From Deltaproteobacteria bacterium (GTDB taxonomy: Bacteria > Desulfobacterota > Desulfobaccia > Desulfobaccales > 0-14-0-80-60-11): 10,413 bases of DNA. Below, in pieces: positions 1-7,956 of the stretch. A program made the position numbers and the translations under genes. The notes under the pieces are model-generated. The model was not told the DNA's origin. It searched no databases and saw only the letters and a program-made list of their open reading frames with translations. Location of the stretch: contig JAFDHU010000021.1 of NCBI GenBank assembly GCA_019308625.1, positions 1-10,413 of the forward strand, given 5' to 3'. Numbering within the stretch: the first letter of the stretch is position 1; every line of letters begins with the position of its first letter.

Positions 1-630
1 GCGGCTTTCCGGAACTATCACCTCCAGACGGGATTCTGCGACCCGGGACAGGCTGGCCACCTTGCCCTGGAAAGGCCGGGCCCCCTCCTGCGGCGTATAG
101 GTGCCCTGCCCCCGGGCGGCAAAGGAACAGTGGGCATAATTGCCGATGACTCCCACCCGGTCGTCAAACAGGGCCCGGCGCACCCGATCCTCATAGCCCA
201 CGGGCACAAACACCGCCAGCTTGTAGAAGGCCTCCCGGCTTATTTCCGCGAAGACCCGCACCTCCTCTAAGTTCAACAGCGAAGCCAGGTGGTCATTAAG
301 GCCCTGAGGGGCCACATCCAGGTTGGTATGGCAGGCCACCACCGCCAGCTCGGCCCGCAGCACCGCGGCCAGCAGCCGGCCTCCGGGGCGGTCCTCCCGG
401 ATTTCGTGCACCGGATGGTAAAGCAAAGGATGGTGGGTTATAAGCATCTGGGCTTCCGCCTCTCGGGCTTCGGCCACCACGGCAAAATCCGCCTCCAGGG
501 CCACCAGCACCCGCTGCACCGGCGCCTCCGGGTCCCCCACCTGGAGGCCCACCCGGTCGCCGGGGGCGGCCCAGGAGAAGGGATAGGCTTCATCCAAACA
601 GGCTACGATGTCTTTCACCCGGGCGGCCAT
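1..630 (-). CDS. Nif3-like dinuclear metal centre protein (YbgI/YqfO family), C-terminus cut by window edge
   Basis: The first 210 codons are present, reading off the left edge. Visible Nif3 motifs are a GLQVG near residues 28-32, the metal-binding THHPL at 65-69 and ACHTNLD at 99-105, whose His and Asp residues should bind a two-metal centre. Residues after about 140 (KLAVFVPVGYEDRVRRAL, then IGNYAHCSF and GQGTYTP) match the PII/CutA1-like domain inserted in the long YqfO-type form, so the full protein is probably about 330-370 residues. The biochemical role of the family is unsettled; the old label 'GTP cyclohydrolase I type 2' is weakly founded. The ATG at 630 fits the usual family N-terminus (ARVKDIV) and has a short AGG four bases upstream. 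It lies downstream of a tRNA on the same strand. A terminator-like hairpin ends six bases before the start, so its transcription needs explaining. Family call is firm; function is not. Confidence 0.93.
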   Translation of the reverse strand, partial: MAARVKDIVACLDEAYPFSWAAPGDRVGLQVGDPEAPVQRVLVALEADFAVVAEAREAEAQMLITHHPLLYHPVHEIREDRPGGRLLAAVLRAELAVVACHTNLDVAPQGLNDHLASLLNLEEVRVFAEISREAFYKLAVFVPVGYEDRVRRALFDDRVGVIGNYAHCSFAARGQGTYTPQEGARPFQGKVASLSRVAESRLEVIVPESR

Positions 631-636
631 GAACCT

Positions 637-664
637 AAAAAAGGGGTGCGCAGATGGCACCCCT
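637..664 (-). terminator. Intrinsic terminator or attenuator hairpin abutting the Nif3 start
   Basis: On the minus strand an eight-pair stem (AGGGGTGC with GCACCCCT, arms 657-664 and 642-649) closes a seven-base loop. It is followed by a run of six T (642-637, the first shared with the stem), then AGG and the Nif3 ATG. Stem strength and T-run fit a Rho-independent terminator. Its place, after a better-positioned tRNA terminator and directly before a start codon, could mean a conditional attenuator for Nif3. Confidence 0.75.
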
Positions 665-682
665 GTTTGGCAATTTGTACGG

Positions 683-692
683 CAAAGCTTTG
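683..692. repeat. 10-bp perfect palindrome CAAAGCTTTG
   Basis: CAAAGCTTTG reads identically on both strands and lies in the gap between the tRNA terminator and the hairpin before the Nif3 gene. A short palindrome here could be an operator, but such sites also arise by chance, and no regulator is encoded next to it. Confidence 0.3.
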
Positions 693-704
693 GTAGCGTT
701 CTCG

Positions 705-726
705 AAAAATGATGGTGCCTCCATCA
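705..726 (-). terminator. Probable terminator of the CAU tRNA
   Basis: Seven bases past the tRNA 3' end, the minus strand forms a six-pair stem TGATGG/CCATCA around a five-base loop AGGCA, followed by five T (709-705). The stem is short and AT-containing, but the position and the T-run suit the end of a monocistronic tRNA transcript. Confidence 0.6.
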
Positions 727-732
727 AGCCGG

Positions 733-805
733 TGGGCCCACCAGGATTCGAACCTGGGACCGTCCGGTTATGAGCCGGTTGCTCTAACCGCTGAGCTATG
801 GGCCC
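733..805 (-). tRNA. tRNA with anticodon CAU (Ile2-type or elongator Met)
   Basis: A complete cloverleaf of 73 nt can be drawn: acceptor stem GGGCCCA/TGGGCCC with discriminator A, D arm GCTC...GAGC, anticodon loop CTCATAA, and T arm CCAGG-TTCGAAT-CCTGG. CCA is not fully encoded; the DNA continues CCG. Genes with a CAT anticodon may be elongator Met, initiator Met or Ile2 (C34 modified to lysidine by TilS to read AUA). Initiator is unlikely because the 1-72 pair is G-C. C4-G69 and C5-G68 pairs, and overall likeness to known tRNA-Ile2 sequences, favour Ile2, but elongator Met is not excluded. Pair 27-43 is an A-A mismatch, leaving four pairs in the anticodon stem. It has its own promoter and terminator and lies just downstream of the rpoD terminator. 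Confidence 0.93.
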
Positions 806-825
806 AAAATTTTCAATAATTTTTT

Positions 826-854
826 AATATATTATTTTATCTGGCTCAAGACAA
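826..854 (-). promoter_or_regulatory. Sigma70-type promoter of the CAU tRNA
   Basis: On the minus strand a -35 TTGTCT (854-849, four of six consensus) and a -10 TATATT (831-826, five of six) are separated by 17 bases, inside a strikingly AT-rich tract in otherwise GC-rich DNA. Transcription would begin near 819, leaving a 5' leader of about 14 nt before the mature tRNA end at 805. Confidence 0.7.
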
Positions 855-960
855 GAGACCAAGCAAATTTCTTTCCGGCAAAACGCCAAACCCAGAGTCC
901 GCTGCCCCCGCCGGCTTGTCTCCGAAGTCTGTAAGCATGTCCTTTCTTGACGCCTCCCGG

Positions 961-996
961 AAAAAATTAGAGGGGGCGGTCGCTGCACCGCCCCCT
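961..996 (-). terminator. Intrinsic terminator of the rpsU-rpoD operon
   Basis: A perfect ten-pair, mostly GC stem (arms 996-987 and 980-971) around a six-base loop is followed on the minus strand by CTAATTTTTT. It starts 54 bases after the rpoD stop codon. A second GC hairpin without a T-run (CCGGCC/GGCCGG, arms 1028-1023 and 1018-1013) lies between it and rpoD and may stabilise the mRNA 3' end. Confidence 0.92.
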
Positions 997-1049
997 GAAA
1001 TCAGGTTATTTCCCGGCCCCGCGGCCGGCTCCCGGGGAATGAATAATTT

Positions 1050-2773
<1,724 letters not shown>

Positions 2774-2777
<4 letters not shown>

Positions 2778-4561
2778 CCATTTTCTCCTTTTATCGGGTC
2801 CCCGGTTTTCAAGGACTCAAGGGTTCTTTGGATTTCCTGACTCTGGGCCAACAAGGTCTGGAGCTCCGCCCCCGTGGGGTCGCTGGCGGCCGCCTGGAGT
2901 TTCTCCTTGATGGCGGCCTCGGCCTTTTTGAGGCGGCGCTTGAGAAAGGCCCGGCGCCAGTCCTCGGCCACCATCCCTGCGGGGAGAGCCCCGAATTCCC
3001 CCCCATCCAGCGCCAAGGCGCAAATCTGGCGCCGGTGGTGCTCCTCCTCCACTTTTTGAATCAACAGACCCAGGTCCAGGGTCCCATGTTCCCGGCAGCA
3101 TTGCAGGATGAGAGACATGAGGCCCTGGAGCTCGCGATCCTCAAACTCCTGAACCCATTCCTCCAGTTCTGTCAGGGAGAGCGTCCCGGGATGCTGGAGG
3201 ACCCACTTGATCAGGGACTTCTCCAGGTTAATGGCCAAAAGCCGCTCCGGACTCAGTCGGGCAGCCGCTGCAGGGGAGGAGGAAGTCAGCGACAGGCGCA
3301 GGCTGCCTTCTTCCACTCCCAGGCGGCCGGCGGTGAACCTGAGCCACAGGTCCCGCTCCACAGGGTCCCGCAGACACTGAAAATAAGGGCGCAACTCCCC
3401 CAGCAGGCGCACCCGCCCTTCAATATCCAGGCCGTGTTTGTCAATGAGGCCTTCCACCAGGAAGGCGAACATGGGCTGGGCCTTCTCCCAGGCGGCCTGG
3501 AAGAGGTCCGGGCCTTCAGCGTGCACGTAGTTGTCCGGGTCCATTCCGGCAGGCAGAGGCAGCACCCGCACCGCCAGGCCCTCTTCGGCGAACAGAGGGA
3601 AGGCCCGGCGCATGGCCGCGGCCCCGGCGGCATCGCCGTCAAACACCAGGACCACCCGGGACACCAGACTTTTGAGCAGCCGCACCTGGTCCCGGGTCAA
3701 GGCCGTGCCCAGGGTGGCCAGCACCGGTTCAATGCCGTGCACCCGCAGGGCCAGCAGGTCCAGATAGCCCTCCACCACCAGAGCCAGGTCCTCCCGGCGC
3801 AGGGCGGGGGCAGCCTGGGGCAGACCGAACAGCAGCCGGCCCTTAGTATAAAGGGGGCTGTCCGGGGAATTGAGATACTTGGGCTCGCCCTCACTGATCA
3901 CCCGGCCGCCGAAGGCCACCACCCGGCCGGTGCGGTCGGCAATGGGGAACATGATGCGGTCCCGGAAGCGGTCATAGCTGCCTCCGGAGGCCCGGGGCAT
4001 CAAGAGGCCGATTTCCTGGGCCAGCTCCAGGGAGAGGCCCCGGTGCTGCAAGTGTTTCCGCAAACCGTCCCATTCCGGCGGAGCGTACCCCAGTTGATAG
4101 TCCCTAACTACCTCCGGGGTCAGGCCCCGGCGCTCCAAGTATTCCCGGGCAGCCCGGCCCACCGGGCTTTTCAGGGTCTCCTGGTAAAACGCCACGGCCT
4201 GGGTGTTGAGCTCATACCAAGCCTGGCGCTTACGGCTGGCCTTGGCCCCTTCGGGCCCCAGATCGCGCCGGGTCAGGGGAATATTGTACCGCCGGGCCAG
4301 CTCCTCCACCGCTTCGGGAAAACTCAAGCGGTGGTACTGCATCAGGAAGGAGAACACATTGCCCCCGGCGCCGCAGCCGAAGCAGTAGAAGATGCCCTTG
4401 TCGGGGGCCACTGTGAAGGAGGGCTTGGTGTCGGCGTGGAAGGGACACAGGCCCACCAGGTTCCGGCCCCGGCGGGTGAGCTTGACATAAGACCCTATCA
4501 CCTCTTCCAGAGAGGCCGCGTCCTTAATCTCCAGGAGCTTGTCTTCCGGGATATAGGCCAT
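2774..4561 (-). CDS. dnaG: DNA primase DnaG
   Basis: Makes the RNA primers for Okazaki fragments and leading-strand starts, working with the DnaB helicase at the fork. At 595 residues it has normal length. The N-terminal zinc-binding domain shows C39-x2-H42 and C60-x2-C63. The polymerase core contains DRFRDRIMFPI at 197-207, and the TOPRIM fold with E264 in VVEGYLD and D308-G-D310 in VFDGDAAG, the metal-binding acidic residues, then DPDNYV at 341-346. The C-terminal part (about 440-595), helical and weakly conserved, should be the DnaB-binding domain. The ATG at 4561 is fixed by an in-frame TAA directly before it and by the typical opening MAYIPEDKL. No clear Shine-Dalgarno sequence is present, which suits a protein needed in few copies. 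It follows mutS2 by a 181-bp structured gap and overlaps rpoD by four bases. Confidence 0.99.
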
Positions 4562-4577
4562 TTAAAAGCCGGTTTTT

Positions 4578-4662
4578 GGTTGTTGGTTGTCGGTTTTCGG
4601 GGTCATGTGAAAAACCCGGAAACGGCAAGATTCCTGGTCGGCTAAGGAAAACCACAACAACC
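4578..4662 (-). repeat. Inverted repeats in the mutS2-dnaG gap
   Basis: The 181-bp gap (4562-4742) has no gene I can support. The arm at 4648-4662 (AAAACCACAACAACC on plus) is largely complementary to 4578-4597, which itself carries a GGTTGTTGGTTGT tandem. Inside lies a shorter stem, 4593-4601 with 4615-4623 (nine positions, one of them G-T on plus and a mismatch on minus). No T-run follows, so this is not an ordinary terminator. In the mRNA it would fold just upstream of the dnaG start. It could be a processing site, a translational brake or a weak attenuator. The complementarity is seen; the role is inferred. Confidence 0.45.
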
Positions 4663-4742
4663 ATTAAAATTGCTCATAGGGATAATTTCACTCCCAGGCT
4701 CCCGCGGAGAACGCAGTTGTCCGCCCCGCCCGGACCCCTCTC

Positions 4743-7082
4743 TCAACTCTTCAAATCCACCACCGTCACCCCGGGGTTGTCGGCCCCGTGGATGGCCTTG
4801 ACCATGGCGTGGTGCCGGAGGTGCTCCCACACCGCCTGCTTCAGGCGGCCGGTGCCCACTCCATGAATGATGTCCACCCGTTCGGCTCCCTGGAGGATGG
4901 CCTGGTCCAGCAGCCGGTCCACCAGAGGCAGGGCCTCATCCACCCTGAGCCCCACCACATTGAGGCTGGGCAACTGCTCCGCGGCCGGGTAAAAAACCGC
5001 CCGGGGAGCCGGCGCTCCCGCCTCCGCCACCTCGGCCGCCGGCATCGCCTCCTCGGGCCGGACCATGAGCTTGACCTTTCTCACCCGCACCGCCAGTTTC
5101 CCCTCCCGGGGCGGGTTGAGCACCTCGCCAGTCAGTCCCAGGGCTGGCAAATAGACCTTCTGGCCGGGCTTGAGCTCCGGCATCGGTCCCACCTCCGGCA
5201 GGGGCTCGGGCTCCAGGCTCCGGATCAGCTCCCGGGCCCGCTCTGACAGCTCCTGCCGCAGCCTGCCCCAAGACTCCTCCTGCCGGCGCAACCGGCCCAG
5301 AATGCGCTTGAACTCGGCCTCTGCCTCCCGAATGCGGGCTTGAGCCTGACTGCGGGCTTCCTGCATAAGCCTCTGCCGCTCTTCATACACTGCCTGACGC
5401 TGGGCCGCAACCTCCTGGGCCAGATTTTCCAGCTCCTGCCGCCGCGCCTCCAGCTCTGCCTCCCGCCGAGTCAACTGCTCTCGGGCCGACTCCACTTCGG
5501 CCAGCAACCGATAGGCCTTGAGCTCTTCGGCATCCAGAAAGCTTTCAGCCTCGGACAGGATTTCCGGGGACAGGCCCAGCTCCCGGGCAATGGCCAGGGC
5601 ATTGGAAGCCCCTGCCAGGCCATAGGCCAGCCGGTAAGTGGGCCTTTTGGTATCCTCATCAAAAATTACCGCGGCGTTTTGGAAGCCGGGCTCCCGGGCG
5701 GCGAAGCCCTTGATGAGGGGCAGGTGAGTGGTGACCGCGCCGAAGGCGCCGCAGCGGTGAAAGGCCTTGAGCAGGGCCAGGGCCAGGGCCCCGCCTTCGG
5801 TGGGGTCGGTGGCAGTACCCAGTTCGTCCAGCAGCACCAGGGCCCGGGGCGGCAGGTGGGCCAGCATTTCCAGGGCCCGCTGCAGGTGGGCCGAGAAGGT
5901 GCTCAAATCATGCTCCAGATCCTGGGGGTCGCCGATGTCGGCAAAAATCCGGTCAAAGGGAGTGAACCGGCTACCTTCGGCCACCGGCACGGGAATGCCG
6001 CTCTGAATCATGAGGGACAAAAGCCCCAGGGTCTTCAGGGCCACCGTCTTGCCGCCGGCATTGGCCCCGGAGATGATGAGGAAACGCTCCGCTTCCGTGA
6101 GCTTGAGATCAATGGGCACCACCGGCTGGGATTTCTCCCGGTAGCGGGCCAGCAGCAGGGGATGGCGGGCCTCCCGGAACTCCACCCCCCCGGAGGTGGT
6201 CAAAATAGGCTCCCGGGCCTGAAACTCCTCGGCGTACCTGACCTTGGCGGCCACCGCGTCCAGCTCCGCCAGGGTGTCCAGACTCTCCTTCAGCTCCGGC
6301 AAGGCCTGGCGCACCTGGTCCGTCAGACGCCTGAGCACCGCCTCTTCCTCCCGCTTCTCCTGGTTGGAGAGGAGATTGAGGGTATTGTTCATCTCCACAA
6401 TGGCCAGGGGCTCCACATAAATGGTGGCCCGAGTCTGGGAGGTGTCATGGATGATGCCCGGAATGGCCCCCTTGTGGTCGGCCTTGAGGGGGATGACATA
6501 GCGCCCGTGGCGCTGGGAGATGATGGGACTCTGGATGGCGTTCTGATAGGCCGGGGCAAAAAAGGTATGGCGGATGAAGCGGTTGAGCCGCTCCCGGGCG
6601 GCCGCCAGGTCCCGGCGGAGGCGGGCCAGCTCCGGCGAGGCTTCGTCCAGAATGAAGTTGTGGGGACTGATGGACCTGGTAATGGCCCGGCGCAGGTCCG
6701 GCAGCTCATGCAGCCGGGCGGCCAGCGCTGCCAAGTGGGGAGTGTGTTCCCCGCCTTTGGCCAGATAGCCGCGCAGGTTGCGGCTCAGGCGCAACACCGC
6801 CAGGATGTCGTTGAAGGCTTCGGGGGGAAGGAGGCTTCCTGGCACTGCGGCCTTGGCCAGCCAGGAGGCCAAATCGGGAAAGTCGGTAAGGGGCGGCGGC
6901 CCCTCCCGATCCCATAACTCCCGCATTTCCCGGATTTCCTGGAATTTTGCCCGGATGCCGGTGAAGTTGCCTATGGGCTTGAGACGGGTAAGGAAACCGC
7001 GGCCCAGGGTGCTTACCGCGTACCGCGCCACCACTTCCAGCAGTCCCGGAAACTCCAGGGCCGTCAGGGTGTGCTCGGGCAT
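4743..7082 (-). CDS. mutS2: Endonuclease/ATPase MutS2
   Basis: A MutS homologue of 779 residues that lacks the mismatch-reading N-terminal domain of MutS1. The family is tied to suppression of recombination and, in Bacillus, to rescue of collided ribosomes. Core and clamp helices occupy about 1-320. The ATPase has Walker A GANAGGKT at 339-346, STFSAHL at 394-400, Walker B LVLLDELG at 415-422 and the TTHLP switch at 451-455. A long charged coiled coil (about 505-620) is followed by a small KOW-like beta segment (LKPGQKVYLPALGLTGEV, from 637) and a C-terminal Smr domain (about 706-779) with HGVGTG at 740-745. The usual Smr LDxR/LDxH motif reads LNVV here. The ATG at 7082 has AAGGA almost touching it and a GGGGGAG about 11 bases upstream, so the start is likely but not certain. 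It sits between yqeY and dnaG. Confidence 0.97.
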   Translation of the reverse strand: MPEHTLTALEFPGLLEVVARYAVSTLGRGFLTRLKPIGNFTGIRAKFQEIREMRELWDREGPPPLTDFPDLASWLAKAAVPGSLLPPEAFNDILAVLRLSRNLRGYLAKGGEHTPHLAALAARLHELPDLRRAITRSISPHNFILDEASPELARLRRDLAAARERLNRFIRHTFFAPAYQNAIQSPIISQRHGRYVIPLKADHKGAIPGIIHDTSQTRATIYVEPLAIVEMNNTLNLLSNQEKREEEAVLRRLTDQVRQALPELKESLDTLAELDAVAAKVRYAEEFQAREPILTTSGGVEFREARHPLLLARYREKSQPVVPIDLKLTEAERFLIISGANAGGKTVALKTLGLLSLMIQSGIPVPVAEGSRFTPFDRIFADIGDPQDLEHDLSTFSAHLQRALEMLAHLPPRALVLLDELGTATDPTEGGALALALLKAFHRCGAFGAVTTHLPLIKGFAAREPGFQNAAVIFDEDTKRPTYRLAYGLAGASNALAIARELGLSPEILSEAESFLDAEELKAYRLLAEVESAREQLTRREAELEARRQELENLAQEVAAQRQAVYEERQRLMQEARSQAQARIREAEAEFKRILGRLRRQEESWGRLRQELSERARELIRSLEPEPLPEVGPMPELKPGQKVYLPALGLTGEVLNPPREGKLAVRVRKVKLMVRPEEAMPAAEVAEAGAPAPRAVFYPAAEQLPSLNVVGLRVDEALPLVDRLLDQAILQGAERVDIIHGVGTGRLKQAVWEHLRHHAMVKAIHGADNPGVTVVDLKS

Positions 7083-7100
7083 TCCTTGTTGTGCTCCCCC

Positions 7101-7130
7101 GCCGGCGCCGGCATCCGGCTGTTTAAGCCG
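7101..7130. repeat. Palindrome and stop-codon hairpin in the yqeY-mutS2 gap
   Basis: The 40-bp gap between yqeY and mutS2 holds a perfect 12-bp palindrome GCCGGCGCCGGC (7101-7112). Next to it a five-pair stem CGGCT/AGCCG (7116-7120 with 7126-7130) has a loop containing the yqeY TAA stop. The palindrome lies beside the GGGGGAG that could serve mutS2, so folding might limit ribosome access. In GC-rich DNA such palindromes also occur by chance. Confidence 0.4.
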
Positions 7131-7572
7131 AGAGGCGCCGCCTGACGATTTCCTGCACCGCCCTGCCGTCTGCCCGACCGGCCAAACGGCTCATGGCGGT
7201 TTTCATCACTTTGCCCAGGTCCTTGGGGCCTTGGGCCCCCACCTCGGCAATGACGCGGGCGATTTCTTCCTCCAGTTCTTCCGGGCTGAGCTGTGGCGGC
7301 AAAAAAGAGAGGAGGACGCTGAGTTCCTCCTCTTCCTTGCGGGCCAGGTCAGGCCTTCCGGCTTTGGTGTATTCGGCGATGGCTTCCCGCCGTCTTTTTA
7401 CCTGGGTGCCGATGACCGCCTGGACTTCCTCTTCCTTCAACTGGCGCTTGAGCTCCACTTCTTTGTGGCGGAGAGCAGTGCGCAACATGCGCAAGGTGGA
7501 TAAGGCCACCTCCTGTCTGCTCTTCATGGCCTCCTTGAAGGCCTGATCCAGTTGCTCAATTAAGGAACTCAT
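7123..7572 (-). CDS. yqeY: GatB/YqeY-domain protein
   Basis: A 149-residue protein that is the stand-alone form of the helical tail domain of GatB, the subunit of Asp/Glu-tRNA amidotransferase that contacts tRNA. Typical features are the opening LIEQLDQAFKEAMKSR, then TLRMLRTALRHKEVE at about 26-40, VKRRREAIAEYTKAGR, and the closing GPKDLGKVMKTAMSRLAGRADG. The exact role of stand-alone YqeY proteins is not established; tRNA or translation quality control is an inference from the GatB likeness. The ATG at 7572 overlaps the rpsU stop by four bases (ATGA), with GGAAGG placed just upstream inside rpsU, so the two are probably translationally coupled. mutS2 follows after 40 bases. The rpsU-yqeY pairing is common in bacteria. 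Confidence 0.96.
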   Translation of the reverse strand: MSSLIEQLDQAFKEAMKSRQEVALSTLRMLRTALRHKEVELKRQLKEEEVQAVIGTQVKRRREAIAEYTKAGRPDLARKEEEELSVLLSFLPPQLSPEELEEEIARVIAEVGAQGPKDLGKVMKTAMSRLAGRADGRAVQEIVRRRLSA

Positions 7573-7769
7573 GAGCCTTCCATTTTACGCAACTTTTTCA
7601 AAGCCCGCTTCTTAGCCGCCAGAATCTTCTTCTTGCGCTTGATGCTGGGTTTTTCGTAGTGCTCGCGTTTGCGGATTTCCGATAGGATGCCAGCTTTTTC
7701 GCACTGTTTTTTAAAGCGCTTAAGGGCGGCCTCGAAGGGTTCGTTGGGTTTTACCCTGACCCCGGGCAT
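7569..7769 (-). CDS. rpsU: 30S ribosomal protein bS21
   Basis: A small, very basic 66-residue protein of the 30S subunit, which sits near the anti-Shine-Dalgarno end of 16S rRNA and helps initiation on mRNAs. The signature VRVKPNEPFEAALKRFKKQ opens the protein, SEIRKREHYEKPS lies at about 30-42, and a Lys/Arg-rich tail follows (RKKKILAAKKRALKKLRK). The length is that of the family. The start at 7769 has a strong GGAGGGG at suitable distance; an out-of-frame ATG lies four bases upstream. It is the first gene of the operon, with a promoter at 7879-7906 and a leader of about 100 nt, and overlaps yqeY. Confidence 0.98.
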   Translation of the reverse strand: MPGVRVKPNEPFEAALKRFKKQCEKAGILSEIRKREHYEKPSIKRKKKILAAKKRALKKLRKMEGS

Positions 7770-7823
7770 CCATTTTCCCCTCCTCCCTTGTCAAATGGAC
7801 ACTTGCGCCGCCTCTGGGCCCTG

Positions 7824-7839
7824 GTGCCATAAAAGGCAC
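7824..7839 (-). other. Small hairpin in the rpsU leader
   Basis: On the minus strand GTGCC-TTTTAT-GGCAC forms a five-pair stem with a six-base loop about 30-45 nt into the predicted rpsU leader. There is no T-run after it, so it is not a terminator. Ribosomal protein genes are often controlled by their own product through leader structures, but this hairpin is small and no known bS21-binding motif is recognised. The rest of 7770-7870 shows nothing else I can name. Confidence 0.3.
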
Positions 7840-7878
7840 ACGACGACGCTCGAGTTTAACGCTATCACAAGCTAAATG

Positions 7879-7906
7879 TTTGTATCATTATTTCTTTGTC
7901 TGTCAA
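7879..7906 (-). promoter_or_regulatory. Main promoter of the rpsU-yqeY-mutS2-dnaG-rpoD operon
   Basis: On the minus strand a perfect -35 TTGACA (7906-7901) is followed, after 16 bases, by TACAAA (7884-7879, four of six to consensus) preceded by an extended -10 TGA. Transcription would start near 7872, giving a leader of about 100 nt before rpsU. It is the best sigma70-type site in the window, placed where the head of the operon needs it. Confidence 0.75.
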
Positions 7907-7956
7907 GGGCTTTTTTGGAGGCACTCCTTAGCCCGCCAAGCCCCGGGTATTGATTT

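Noticed and set aside
289..696. A 135-codon plus-strand open frame over the Nif3 gene
   Set aside because: It is antisense to clear Nif3 motifs (THHPL, HTNLD) and has no supporting features.
2828..4645. A 605-codon open frame on the plus strand opposite dnaG
   Set aside because: It mirrors dnaG, whose zinc and TOPRIM motifs are intact on the other strand. Its protein is rich in Gln, Gly, His and Pro, as expected from antisense reading of GC-rich genes, and it shows no motif.
5340..6917. A 525-codon open frame on the plus strand opposite mutS2
   Set aside because: Same pattern: antisense to a convincing MutS2, composition skewed to Gly and Gln, no recognisable domain. GC-rich codon use keeps antisense frames open.
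7907..7956. Possible terminator after the sirtuin (GGAG-TGC-CTCC then AAAAAA on minus)
   Set aside because: A four-pair stem with a three-base loop followed by A rather than T on the coding strand; it would not terminate sirtuin transcription.
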